Shown here: one piece after another, positions 1 to 11,274 of the stretch
Position numbering within the stretch: position 1 is the stretch's first letter
Layout: every line of letters begins with the position of its first letter
Source of the DNA: Byssochlamys sp. IMV 00236
Taxonomy: Eukaryota; Ascomycota; Eurotiomycetes; Eurotiales; Thermoascaceae
DNA length: 27,507 nucleotides
Direction of reading: 5' to 3'
Assembly (NCBI GenBank): GCA_001931875.2
Contig: MSJH02000449.1
Span: 1-27,507 of the forward strand
The notes under the pieces: model-generated
Told to the model about the DNA's origin: nothing
Seen by the model: the letters and a program-made list of their open reading frames with translations, nothing else
The model's database searches: none
Translations under genes and position numbers: made by a program

Positions 1-1330
1 AAATAAAAATTAAAAAAAAAAAAAAAAAAAAGAAAGAAGAGAGGGAAAATAGGAAATGGTTATGCTACTTTATATGTTTGTGTTATCTGAGCTTTAAACG
101 TAATGACGAAAGGGGATATTGTTTTATAAATAATATACATCAAACACGTCAAGGGATATCTTTTACCTTATTTAGTGCTAATAGTGTATGGATATGCTAG
201 TAGTCTAAATCTTAACTTGTTTATATCTCATGGTCAGGATTGTCTATTTGATCCATCCACTGTTCATTTGATGCAAATACTGTCTGCACACTCTCTCTTT
301 CTTCGCTTTTTCAACCTTCTGTTGTATATAAAGCCACTTTTATTCATTACAAACGTCTTTTTCTTTATAAAAAGTATTGATGACGCGCTAAAAATTACCC
401 ACGAGTGATAATAAAGGAAAAGAAAAAGGTACGTGTGACGTGATGCTTTCAATAGCAGACAAATCATCTCCCACCTCTCCCTTTCTAATGCAGTCTAATA
501 AGGAAAAAGAGATGACTATAGGGCATAATAGTCTATACACATGAGCAAATATAGTTAAATACATATGTATTCACATAGGTTCAGTAGTATGGTTTTTTTA
601 GGTCTCAAATGTACGCGTGTGTGTGTATACGTAGATGCATACATAGGACTTCAATCCATTATATAATCCTTAAATACTAGGTGCTTTTCTTTTTATAAAA
701 TGTATTAAAAAGAAACATGCTTTATTCTCTATGACATAACTTGACACAAGCAAATAAAAGCCAGTGCCTTAGTGCCAAGGTTTAACCCAGCTTCGGCCCA
801 TTTGATCCCTCCATTCATATTCCTGATCTCAATATCGGATGGATGGTCCAGAAATTAGAGCCAGAACTTTTGAAATCACATAGTGTATGTACCGTGTTTT
901 CAAATTTATTAAAGCCACCTCATATGTTTCGAATTATCCCCCCCTGTCTTTGTTATCGTATGCGCAAATGTACATGAATGTTTCAATTCATGACCTTTTT
1001 GTAATTTACTTATTTGGGTAATAGTTGATTACGAAAATGATAATCCACAAGAACTGTCAAGACTTTAAAGAAAAATGGACAAGCCATTTAAAAGATACTT
1101 GCGTTAATGTTATATTTCGTAGCTTGACTTGGATATCAAAATAGAGAGTGTGTCTTTTGATTTCTGTTCATATTATATTGTTACACGCTTTATGATTGGC
1201 TGGATGATCTGGCAATTTATCCGCGAACCCAAAAAAAAAAGCAAGGGCGCAAACAAGTAAAGTTTCTTTTCTTCTTTTGTTCGTTACAGTTCCTATTTAG
1301 TTAACCCCCCCTCTCTCTTTTATTTAAATC
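1..1330. other. Intergenic, no gene seen
   Basis: AT-rich sequence that opens with an A-rich low-complexity tract of about 30 bases. The few short open frames (for example 175-408 on plus and 264-467 on minus) have no recognisable domain and overlap each other, so they are taken as chance. Pyrimidine-rich runs just before 1331 belong to the 5' region of the cytochrome b5 gene. Confidence 0.6.
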
Positions 1331-2036
1331 ATGTCTACCAAGGTTATTAGCTTAAATGAAGTTGCTCAACACAAGTCAAAGAATGACTTATGGTTAGTTA
1401 TTCATAACAAAGTGTATGATATCACTTCTTTTGTTGTCGAGGTAAGCTTAATAACAGTTTATGTCTGGACTATCAGTATTAATATGGTTGCATATGAACA
1501 AATAGCATCCTGGTGGTAAGTTGATTTAAAAATGACACGTCCTTTTTTTTTATTTTTGAATTAATGTCTTGTAGGTGAGGAGGTTTTGATTGACGAAGCA
1601 GGTAATTTATAAAAGTAAAAGAAAGATGATCATTATTATTAACTCTTATAATATATATAGGCAAGGATGCCACTGAAGCATTTGAAGATATTGGACACTC
1701 TGATGAAGCACGTGAGATGCTTGACAAGTACCAAATTGGTGTTTTAGATGAAGCTGTAAGAAATTGAACTAGACCGAAAGAGAGAAGAAAACTGAACTTT
1801 CTTTTTTATTATAGTCACAAAAGAAGGAATACAATGTCAACATTATTCGTGCTGGTGAATTACCAGAAGAACAAAAGAGCGGCTCGTAAGTTATTTTTTT
1901 AAAGGTGATACACATCGTCCCCCTCACACATTCATACCCTGGTATTTCTTATAGCTCCTGGCGTATTATTTTACCTGCCCTTGCCATTCTTGGTGCTGTT
2001 GTCTACAAGTTTGTTGTTGCACCCAAATCTCATTAA
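1331..2036 (+). CDS. Cytochrome b5, tail-anchored (ER type)
   Basis: Small haem protein that passes electrons to membrane oxygenases and desaturases on the cytosolic face of the ER. Six exons are read: 1331-1441, 1506-1515, 1575-1601, 1661-1755, 1815-1885 and 1955-2036. All introns are GT-AG and all phases agree, giving 131 residues, the usual length for the family. Seen in the protein: N-terminal SLNEVAQH and VYDITSF of the b5 fold, the axial-ligand motif HPGG (His38), the second axial His in FEDIGHS (His62), and one hydrophobic segment at about 108-127 followed by a short basic tail (KSH), which is a C-terminal anchor. Exon 2 is only 10 nt long and encodes most of HPGG. An AATAAA overlaps the stop codon at 2035-2040. 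Family assignment is very secure. ER rather than outer mitochondrial membrane is inferred from the tail. Confidence 0.95.
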
Positions 2037-4335
2037 TAAACCTGTTTTTTTTTCATTCATCATGTCAATAATAAGAATATGTTCAGCCGATTGGAGACCC
2101 CGAGTGGTGAAAGAAACACTCGATGTACTATGATGACCTGATGGTTATTAACCACCGTTGTCCTTAGTCTCGCAAGCCAACAAACGGGGGGCAAGAGTAA
2201 AAAAAAAAGAAGAACTCTTTTCTTTTACTCTCACGAAATGAAATGTATTTTCGTGTCCCACAGGGGAAAGTTGGGCTTTTTGAAAGAAGAAGATACTAAA
2301 AGCTAGTGTGCGCTGAAAGTGAATTTCTGATCAAGCTTCAATCAAGTTGTGGGGTCATCTTCTATGCATATTTCCTTTTCTATTGGCCAAAAGTCTCTTG
2401 GCTCAGCTTAAACTCTGGGAAAAAGCTGTGTTTTGAGTCGCTCATGCCTTAACCCTATACAAATCAGTTTTTTTCTTCTTCTTTCATTCACTCCCTTTCC
2501 TCAACATAACCTGAGGGTATCTCAAATGTTTGGTTTAACAGACTGAACGTGATGAAAAGTATACATGCTTATTTGTTGTAAATACCTTTCTGTTTCCATA
2601 ACAACTAGATGATGAGCTGAATGCACCTTTTATGAAGAATATTTTTAGTCACTGCTCTTTAGCAATCATGTCTTGCTTGTTTCTAACAAACATTTCTCTG
2701 TTGAACAAAAAGAAAAACCTATTGTCCAAAGTTACAAAATTATGCTAATCATAAAAGTTGATGAAGCACTTTTTTGAGCACTGAAGCAACCAACAGAAAA
2801 GCAAAGCATGTTCCTAAGGACAAGGTTTTCTTGTACCTACTTTAACCTTGATTAAAGATAAGAAAAAAAAGGAAAAATAAATGATGGCAAAAGACCGTGT
2901 TAAGTACCTTATTTACTCCTTCTTAATTGGCTCGTTTTGTTTACTCCTTTTTTAAGCAAAAAAGATCTTCAAGAAGACATGTAGTGTATCATCAAAACAG
3001 AAAAAGAAAAATACTAGCAGTGATCTATTTTTTACAAGTTACTTTATTCGTGCCACACAAAGTTCAATAGGATGTACAATACTCAGTTCCATTCTATCTA
3101 TTCCAGTTGATGATGTCTCCTACTTCCAACATGTTTCTGAAGCCTGTCTTTTTAAAAGTCCTTACGGTGTGATTGTTATTTTAGTTTACCTAATAGCGGT
3201 ATTCAAAGCTATTTTGTGCTTTCAATGCCTTTTTATCATTGCTTTTCTCTCTCTTTAACTTCCCGTACAGTTCTGTTCTTATAAAATAATAGCTTTTAAA
3301 CTGAATACAAGTGCTGGATAAAAACAGTCAGACCGTCTTTCCGAATTTTTCTGCCCATCACAAGGAAGCCCGTCATTAAAGCATTAAACAGTCTCGTTAG
3401 AAAAAAGTTAGTCATGAGCGTCATTGTGACCCAACAAAACAAAGTGATATACTATCATTATAGCAATGACACAGTTAACGATATGGTTATTGATAATAGT
3501 CCACTATATAAACCAATCAAATGACAAGAGATTATTGACGCTTTGAATGTTTACTTTGGCATGAAACATCAGATAGGAGCTGCATAAACACTCTTGTTTT
3601 CTTTCAGCCATGATAAGAAAGATTTCACTACCCATAATTTATCTAAAAATGTTACAAAGTGTTTTTCAATGAAAAACACTTTGCGCAGAAGGTTCAAATT
3701 GATGCTCTTTTATCGTACAATTAGTACCTTTAGACTATATTTATCTTGTTATGATCCTGTTTTTGCATCAAGGTTACTCTCTTTTTTATAGAATTATGCA
3801 TTTTACAAGAGGTAGGACAACTACGTCAGTAGATGCATTTCCTTCACTGTTTATCTAGAGTTTATCTCTTGATATGGTTCCGGCTTTCATAACTTGTAAA
3901 ATGTTGCACTGAAATTATGTGTGAGAAGGTCTAATCATGAGCATGATGATAAAATGTATACATTTCATAGTTGTAAAGAATGTTTTTATGCTATATGGAT
4001 GATATTTAAGGTATCGATATCATTACAAGGAGAATGTTGGAGTATATATATATATATATGTTTATCTCAAATATCAAATGCATTACCCCTTCTTTTTTAA
4101 AACGATGCACAAGATGTAAATAAGAACGAACGATTATCTTTATAAAATCAGATGAAGTAGTAGTAGTAATAGTAGTAATAATAGTAATAAGGTTGTAGAA
4201 TGTTCCCATGTTGTGTAAAAGGGAATAGTAGGGTTTATTTTGCGCTTTTGGGAAAATATGGAACAATAAAAACTTTAATTCCCTTTCGATTTTTTTCTTT
4301 TTTTTTCTATTTTATCCCTAAATTATTCAAAAACC
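2037..4335. other. Long intergenic region, no protein gene seen
   Basis: About 2.3 kb without a credible coding frame. The frame at 3594-3791 has no family signature and no splice partners. The first 250 bases are richer in G and C and contain several hairpins (separate entry). Simple repeats are present: (TA)n near 4041-4060 and an imperfect TAG/TAA trinucleotide run near 4155-4190. No tRNA with paired arms was found; a B-box-like string near 3690 has no matching acceptor stem. Confidence 0.5.
2095..2260. other. Cluster of hairpins, candidate structured RNA or 3' element
   Basis: Four potential stem-loops follow one another just downstream of the cytochrome b5 stop. They are a 6-bp CGAGTG/CACTCG stem with a 10-base loop (about 2101-2122), a GGTT/AACC palindrome near 2143-2153, an A-rich/T-rich stem GAGTAAAA/TTTTACTC (about 2194-2231), and CACGAAA/TTTCGTG (about 2232-2256). 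An outer GAGAC/GTCTC pair (about 2094 and 2167) could enclose the first two. No match to U-snRNA, U3, RNase P/MRP, SRP or TPP riboswitch signatures was recognised. It could be a non-coding RNA, a 3' processing element of the b5 gene, or a repeat relic. Confidence 0.25.
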
Positions 4336-5189
4336 ATGTGGATTGACACTTCTCTTCAAAATCAAGGCTATCATTTACATAAAGGTACTCTCTCTCTCTC
4401 TTGATTAGTTTAAATAACTTGTATTAACATTCATAAAGAACAAGTATTGAGTGTCGATAAACTTCAACTTTATAATGAAGATGATGATACCACAACAGAC
4501 AACGGAAAGACATTGAGCAGTGTGGTCACTATCACAGACAATATCTCTCATGATTCATCTTTATATGAAGAAGAAGAGTCTCTGGCTACATTTGAAAAGA
4601 TCATGAAAGACCCTGAGAATAGTAGAATATCTAAATATCGAAACACTTATTTTATGGATGGAGGAAGTAGATTTATTTCTGTAAGTACTCTTTATTACTA
4701 TTATTATTATTATTATAATCTAATGTATATGTTCAGTTACCTACTTTGGGTAATACGAGCACAAAAGCCGCATCACATATTAGTCGAGTGTTTGAAGATT
4801 GGCTTCAATACAAGTTATATCATCAAAACTACGATGAACGTTTACCCATCCTGGAGGATTCAGTTGAGTTGATTGCAGAGGATATTGTCAACAAACTAAA
4901 GTCACGAAATTCAGTAAGGGGATTAGCTGGACTTGCCCGTATTTTTATACAAATCAGAACAGGTCACATCTATACATATCATCCATTAGAAGATGGTCAG
5001 CCTCTTATTACTGCCGATATGGAAGATTTCTTCCAACAGTTTCCATTATTCGTTGAAATCATTATTTATACAATGCCGAGAGAAGATCAATCGATTGAAG
5101 ATGTTCAACTATTATTAACCGTAGAGAATATAACGATCAACCCTTCTGAGCCATATCAAATAAAGCAAGATATTCAACTTGTAGCTTAA
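4336..5189 (+). CDS. Orphan protein, 247 residues, three exons
   Basis: Not recognised as a known family. Exons are 4336-4384, 4439-4680 and 4737-5189. Splice phases match, giving one open frame from MWIDTSLQ to the stop. The N-terminal half is acidic and Ser/Thr-rich (EDDDTTTDNGKT, YEEEESLATFEKIM). The C-terminal half looks globular and helical. A stretch near residues 145-165 (EDIVNKLKSRNSVRGLAGLARIF, split here as EDIVNKLKSRN and SVRGLAGLARIF) recalls the helix that opens calcyphosine-type EF-hand proteins, but no intact calcium loop follows, so this is only a weak hint. No signal peptide or membrane segment is seen. The gene is convergent with the YJU2B-type gene, 43 bp away. An A-rich run of AATAAA units at 5209-5222 can serve as poly(A) signal. 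Function unknown; the gene model itself is fairly sure. Confidence 0.75.
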
Positions 5190-5232
5190 TACCCTTCTTT
5201 TTGGCTGTAAATAAATAAATAAATTATTCGTT

Positions 5233-5294
5233 TTATTCAGTATCTGAATCACTATACAACACTAAACCTCCATTACTACTGCTACTACTACTAC

Positions 5295-5325
<31 letters not shown>

Positions 5326-6370
5326 CTTTTTTGATTTTTTGTTGGTATCCTTATTATCACTATCAGAGGATCGTTTTATCCGATTAGAAAATGATGAATT
5401 CAAAAAGGGATCAGTCTTTAGTCTGGTCTGTATCTTGGCCAAATGAATTGCTTGATTTTTTGTCTTGATCTTACGGAATAACGGTGATACGGCTGTTTCT
5501 AATCGTTTTTGATCTAGTAGATGACTTGTGTCATACTCTACACTTTTGGCTTTCACTATATCTTCAGGTATCTCGGGTAATAATTCTATATGTAGTGAAT
5601 GTTTATCTCGTATCTTGTCTGCTTCTTCCTTTGCTGCCTTATCCATCTTCTTTTCTTCTCGAAGCCTTCTTCGTAGCTGTTGTGAGCGTGTATAAGGGTC
5701 GGCCCATTGCTGGTTATTCAGTTGCTGTAACTGGCTAATGCGCGGCACTGAATCATCCAGTGTCTTTTTATCAAGCACCTCATGTTCCAATCGAAACATC
5801 GGATTTGTCTCCAATTGCTCCTTTTCTTTTTCGTCTTGGAACTGGATCACCTCCGTATCCTTTGGATCCCACTCTTCTACTTTCTTTTGTGCACCACTGA
5901 CAACAACATAGGCCGTATTCTATTTCAATATGAGCATATGCTATAGAGGGAAGCCTTCAAAAAAATACCTTTGGATCAGTATGAATCTCTATCCAATTAC
6001 TGCATAAATGACATCGCATTCGAAACTGGTATATGGGTGTACTATAGTAATTGCCAATCTTTTTCTTTTCTGCATTATATCTCACACCTTGTCCAATATG
6101 CTCATTACAACCCAAGCACCAAATGTTGTATGGTAATTCAAATCTGAAAAAGAGTGAATTGTTTGTATAATTGCTTTAATCTATACAACTTACCTTACGA
6201 TTAGAATGCCTTCTTTCAGCTTTCGAGCTCTATCTCCTAATGCATGTTTTCCTTGATATGTGTTGATAGAACCCTACAGCTTTATTAGTTCCTCTTTTAT
6301 AAGCTATACTTTATGAATGTACCTTGTCCGGTGTCCAGTCAGGTGGGTAGTATTTGTTGAATGGTTGCAT
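5233..6370 (-). CDS. YJU2B/CCDC130 (Saf4/CWC16-type) splicing factor
   Basis: Nuclear protein of the CWC16 family, associated with catalytic-step spliceosomes. Exons on the minus strand are 6370-6323, 6273-6194, 6143-5969 and 5919-5233, all GT-AG and in phase, giving 329 residues. Seen: NKYYPPDWTPDKGS at the N-terminus, RARKLKEGILIVRFELPYNI (about 34-50), and a zinc site of two CxxC pairs (C52/C55 in WCLGC and C87/C90 in CHLC) around RYNAEKKKIGNYYSTPIY. VVSGAQKK and a long charged helical region with METNPMFRLEH-like text (here ETNPMFRLEHEV) follow. These fit CCDC130 better than its paralogue YJU2. The tail holds a basic KKSKKDS patch, a run of about nine Asn and seven Ser encoded by a trinucleotide repeat (about 5275-5321), and ends SDSDTE. 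Assignment is secure at family level. Confidence 0.93.
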
Positions 6371-7871
6371 ATAAAAGGCCGTAGCTCAAAGAAAGAAGGA
6401 AAAAAAAAAAAAAGGCAAGTGTGACTTTTTTGTAAGTTGCATGATTCTTGTCACAATGTATCCGAAAGCTGATATTATTTCTAAAAAAGCGTACATACTT
6501 TATTGATCAAGAATGAGCATATATTATGCTTAACTAGAAGACTAATGAATAACGTGTATGAAAAATAAAAGCAAAGATATCCATGATGGCTGCTGATTGT
6601 GGAGAAAACCAACCGCTTCGTTTGCTTATTTCATCTATTCTGGTTTATAAAAAAGATGATGCCAGTATGATGCTACCAGAAAAAAGGGGGATAAGCTATT
6701 GCTGCTTACTCAAGTTTTTATCAAATGACGTTGGATAAAATCATTTTAGGCGGTTCTTGAATAAAGTATAAGTCATCGTTGGTCCTGGATCTTATTGTTC
6801 TTTCACACTGTTCCTTGACCGTGAGAAGAGCCTTTTTTAAACAGTGGATGTTTATTTAACTCAAAATATAAGAGTTACTAAAACTTGTCCATTCATTGAT
6901 CTTTATTCTATATTTGGTATCAATGCAAAGAATTAACCAATGTGCATTTGTTTCTTTCACTATTTTCTATAAGCTTTTTCAAGATTAGAGTGTGTACGTG
7001 TGTTTGTTTGTTTGTTTTAGCTTAAATATTGTTCCTGTGCCGTATCAGCTACCAATACCTGATTGAGTTACATGAAATCTTTTTCATATTTACACTGTAT
7101 GTGCCACATCTTTTATCCATAATAGCTCAGTTACCACTCTGTAACCCTCCCTTGAATCCAAAACAAAGCCAAACAAAAAAATAACGCTAAACATATTACT
7201 AACTTTATACAAGTGCCAAGAACCATATGATTGACCATTGCAGAAACTCTACCTCTATGTACGGATCCTTTTTTTTTTTTTTTCTAATCACGTCTACAGC
7301 TCTTGCATAAAATGTAATTGAAAACATAAATACTTTATAATGAACACTGTTAATATAAACAAACATGGTTGTAATTATGGAAACAATTATTTTCTATTTA
7401 TGCAATGTAACCTGGATACATGCACAGTAAGAGATAAGACTGTTATGAATTTTCTACCTTGTGTAAAAAGCACTATCCCCCTTTTTGTCATTTTTCCCTC
7501 ATATGAAAATATGAATCTGTGTCATCTGTGATAAACTTTAGCAGCCTAAAATGACGCTAACCAAAATAAATAAACTCACATTTCAATATTAACAACCATT
7601 TATGCAGAACGAGCCATTTTTTAATAATCGTTGATAACCAATGGACATCTATGCATGGAGTAAAACAATTTGACCGCAGAATAAGCTCAGAAGGAGAAAG
7701 AAAAAAAACAAGAGATAAGGGAGATAGTTTGTTTCAGGTTGAACAAGACAAATATCACTGCGTATATGTCAATGTTTAAGATTGATACCCGATTTCTATA
7801 TTTATTATGGCACTTTCTGACTTTTGAGGCTAATTCGTACAACATTTTTTTTTATCAAGGAAATCATTTAT
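6371..7871. other. Intergenic, no gene seen
   Basis: About 1.5 kb between the starts of the minus-strand splicing-factor gene and the end of the transporter gene. It holds A/T homopolymers (near 6400 and 7270), a GTTT tetranucleotide run near 6998-7016, and no frame with recognisable domains. The 63-codon frame at 7340 is taken as chance. The bases just above 6371 should contain the promoter of the splicing-factor gene. Confidence 0.55.
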
Positions 7872-9892
7872 TTATTCTGGTGCATACAAAGTCTCTCGAT
7901 TAGGCAAAGGTTTCGAACCAAAAGATGAGGCGCGACTTAGAGTTCCGTTTAATGGACTGAGCTTATCTACCACTGTCTTGAGACCGTCCCATATCATGGA
8001 GCACCGAACGATAATACCATAATATGATAGCAGCTTGAGTCCATCCATGTTGTGATGATGAATACCAATCTTGATCGTTTCCTTCAGTTCCTGCTGAGCA
8101 TGGAAAGTTCCCGCATGGACCATCCGATGAATTTCGACCCAGTCTTCCGAAAAATCACTCAGTGGTCGATTATGTTCTTTAAGGATAGTCGCTAACTTTC
8201 GCATGACGGTTAGACTATTGGCAAAGCATTCGAGGGTTTCACGGGTAGGTGTAGTGCGCACTTGTACTGCGCATGCATTCTGATCATTTCCTGATTGATT
8301 AATTAAAGGGAAGAGGAGTCTAAATGAAGCCAATGGCCAGACCACTCGTTTCATGGCCTCGATTGCCTCATTGTACCTCATGGTTCGTCGGAGATACCGT
8401 TTGCATCGTTCCTTGCCTCCTCCTAGAAAATGGAACAAGATTTGAAGATAGTATTCATTCGACACATTCTTTAGCCGCGTTGACTCTGTCTGTAAGCGGG
8501 AAAGGACTGTGATGGCTTCGTTACTGACACGTGTGATTTCATCGTGGTCCCAGAATCGGGATATCTCCTCAACATCTTGATCCGTAGGAGGTTCTTTATA
8601 TGTAGCTGATGTTGTCGAAAAGATACGTTGAAGGGTTTCCTTGATAGAGATCTGCGGTGTCTCTTGATTTCCATTATTTTCCGGTGTGGGTGCAACCGTG
8701 ATCTGTGTCGAGATTCTCCGCTCTAATCTTGATGCTAAGGATTCGTTCATATTATCTTGCGTGAGATCAAGATAGTATTCCGCTGACCTCTCGTATAGGT
8801 TGGCAGCCTCGTCCATTGACTTTCCGAGATTGGTGCGCATGACACCAATGGCACGAGCTGGGAACACACAGAAAGATGCAACCCTAGATAAATATGATGA
8901 ATATTTTTTAATATCAAGGTACTGATCAGGTTTTACATTGCAATAAGAACACCGATAATCATGTTGCACACTCGCCATGCGCCTAATTGTGCTGCTGACG
9001 ATAATCCCTCATGAGTAATTTCTTCGTAACCAGATAATAAAATGATGACAGTTGTTAATAAGCCCTAATTGGATCTATTGTAAATAATGATGGGAAATAA
9101 ATATGTGTTACTTACAATGCTTCCTGCATAAGAATAATTCGGGATCAGCTTGATTTTGGAAATAAAAAATATTTGGATAAACATTAAGATACAGAGAACA
9201 ACTTCAGCTCTCCAATCCCACTGCAAGTTAAAGATGGCTCGAGTAATTGTGATAATGATAATGCTTGCACAGCCACCAATGATAGTACCAAAGATTCTTT
9301 GAATGCTTAATGTCAAAAATCCGCCTACTGTGTTATCCAGCACAGTAACCACGGCCACACCTAATAAATATGTGTGAATAGAGGAATAATTATGATAATA
9401 ATTCCCATACCCATCCAAAAAGGGTTATGAAATACTTTTGAGACTGGATCAATAACGACGAACAGGGCGGCAATCGTAAAGGCCACAGCCATTTGAAATG
9501 CATATCTGTTATTGTTATCTTTGTACTGCTTATGTAGCCACTGAAACAAGATAGTGTTTGTGATAGGCATTGTTGAACAGAGTACAAATTTTCTAGACTT
9601 TGGACAGGCTGTTACATCATCCCGTGTATGTTCATATCTTGGTGGATCGTCAATGATAATGACTCTTTCTTTGGATCCACTCGTATGCACTGTTTGTTCG
9701 TTTGCAAAGACATTCATTTGCTCTTTGCTGCTTAGGTCTATATAATTTTCGGTAAGTCTATTTTAAGGGGTAGTCACTTTTAATTATATTACCATAGCCT
9801 TCATCTGGTATATCTATTACTGTCGTTGTTGTTTCCATAGGTACGATCGACGGCCGTTGACAAGACGACTTTTCGTTTATATAAGTTGACAT
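7872..9892 (-). CDS. ALMT/FUSC-superfamily membrane transporter
   Basis: Integral membrane protein of the aromatic-acid exporter/aluminium-activated malate transporter superfamily, probably an organic-anion channel or exporter in the plasma or vacuolar membrane. Minus-strand exons are 9892-9793, 9737-9411, 9360-9116, 9064-8937 and 8883-7872, all in phase, giving 603 residues. A hydrophilic N-terminus of about 110 residues precedes six hydrophobic segments at about 112-130, 143-160, 166-187, 195-213, 222-238 and 260-276. Family-like text: FWMGVAVVTVLDNTVGG across the exon 2/3 joint, AEVVLCILMFIQIFF, and FCVFPARAIGVMRTNLG at the end of the membrane part. The remaining 330 residues are a soluble helical tail, as usual in this family. 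AATAAATAAAT on the minus strand lies around the stop codon. The substrate cannot be told from sequence. The first intron acceptor was chosen as the downstream AG because only that one keeps the frame. Confidence 0.85.
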
Positions 9893-10266
9893 TTTAATAA
9901 TAATAAAGTGAATTGAGTTGTAAAAATAAAATAAAAATAAAAAGGGGAAAAAAAAGCAAGATATAGTCTGCGTGGTCCATTTATATCAATGGCATAAAAA
10001 CAAGTAGACACACAAATTAATTGCATAAAAGGTGTCACCAACTGTTGTTTATTAAAACCGTCTCACTGTGTACGCCCTCTTTCTTTTTTTGAACGTCATC
10101 AAGCAGAAAATCTTCAATTTCTGCTATCCATTTATTTTTTCCCTTTTTTCCATCTTATCTGTGTTACTTTATATGTTTAAACAAGTATTGACAGTGACTT
10201 CAAGACAGTGTAAGAGTTTGAATAATAATAATAATAAAAGTCATTTCATAATGTCATGTAGACACC
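9893..10266. promoter_or_regulatory. Divergent promoter region, transporter and rhodanese
   Basis: 374 bp separate the start codons of two genes that point away from each other. The region must hold both promoters and both 5' leaders. It is AT-rich with A runs on the transporter side and pyrimidine runs on the rhodanese side (near 10076-10150), plus an AAT trinucleotide run near 10221-10237. No specific operator was recognised. Confidence 0.5.
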
Positions 10267-11274
10267 ATGTTGCAGAAACGTTCTTTTGCAAGTCTAATCT
10301 CCGTGCAGGAATTAAAGTCAAACCTTGAAAACGTCAAAATACTGGATGGTTCATGGCATATGCCGAACAGTAACCGTGACCCTTATGATGAATTCTTAAA
10401 GAAAAGGATAGCCAAGAGTCAGTTTTTCCATATTGATGGTATCAAGGACACCTCGACTGACCTTCCTCATATGCTTCCTTCACCTGAAGTCTTTGCAAAC
10501 GCTGTTGGTAAGCTAAATATATCATCTGATCGTGCATCTATTCACGGATAAAAAAAAGGCAAATTGGGCATCGATCAACATGACCATGTGGTTGTTTATG
10601 ACACGGTTGGCGTGTTTTCTGCTTGTAGAGTTTATTGGACCTTCAAGGTAACACACAAGTGACTCATTTGCTTATCTGAAGCTAAACAGTAAAAGGCCTT
10701 TGGACACGATACTGTCTCTGTTCTTAATGGCGGACTTCCTGCCTGGGATGGGCCTACCGAAAGCGGCGTGCCTGAAAAGGTTCAAGAGAAGCATTATAAA
10801 GTACCTACGATCAACACACAGATCGTGCGTGATTATCCTACCATACTGGCCAATGCGCGCAAAGCTCAGTCCAATGAAGATTACATTCAAGTGTTGGATG
10901 CTCGTCCTTATGCGAGATTTACGGGTCAAGCTCCGGAGCCTCGTGAAGGGCTTAGTTCAGGCCATATGCCTGGATCCATTAGTGTTCCTTTTAATGAAGT
11001 AGTCGGCCCTGACGGTAAACTTTACGATGACGAAAAATTGAAGCAAATATTTCAAGGTAAAGGCGTCGATCTTTCGAAAGAAATCATTACCAGTTGTGGT
11101 AAGTCTATAAATTTTAGATTGTTGCATTTACTAATTTAAATTTCAGGCAGCGGCATCACAGCGTCTATACTTTTTATGGCTCTTGAAAGAGCAGGCGCTA
11201 AAAATTTAGCTGTTTATGATGGCAGCTGGACAGAATATGCTGGTAGAAATGATGCTATTATTATTAAAATCTAA
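10267..11274 (+). CDS. 3-mercaptopyruvate sulfurtransferase-type rhodanese
   Basis: Two-domain sulfurtransferase that moves sulfur from 3-mercaptopyruvate or thiosulfate to an acceptor via a cysteine persulfide; fungal relatives (Tum1 type) act in mitochondria or cytosol and can feed tRNA thiolation. Exons are 10267-10507, 10559-10647, 10696-11098 and 11147-11274, in phase, giving 286 residues. Seen: KILDGSWHMPN and HIDGIKD in the inactive first domain, GHDTVSVLNGGLPAWDGP at its end, then VLDARPYARFTG, LSSGHMPGSISVPF and the active loop CGSGIT with Cys244. This loop is closer to mercaptopyruvate sulfurtransferase (CGSGVT) than to thiosulfate sulfurtransferase (CRKGVT). The third intron splits the active loop just after the catalytic Cys codon. 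The short start MLQKRSFASL could be a weak mitochondrial targeting sequence. An upstream in-frame ATG is followed at once by a stop, which supports this start. Confidence 0.93.

Noticed and set aside
175..467. Overlapping open frames on both strands
   Set aside because: No domain, no start context, low-complexity composition; each lies opposite the other.
3685..3705. tRNA B-box-like string (GGTTCAAATT)
   Set aside because: No A box at the right distance and no acceptor or T-arm pairing around it.
3594..3791. 65-codon open frame
   Set aside because: No family resemblance and no neighbouring exons in phase.
10672..11002. Alternative frames over the rhodanese third exon
   Set aside because: Shadows of the rhodanese coding frame.
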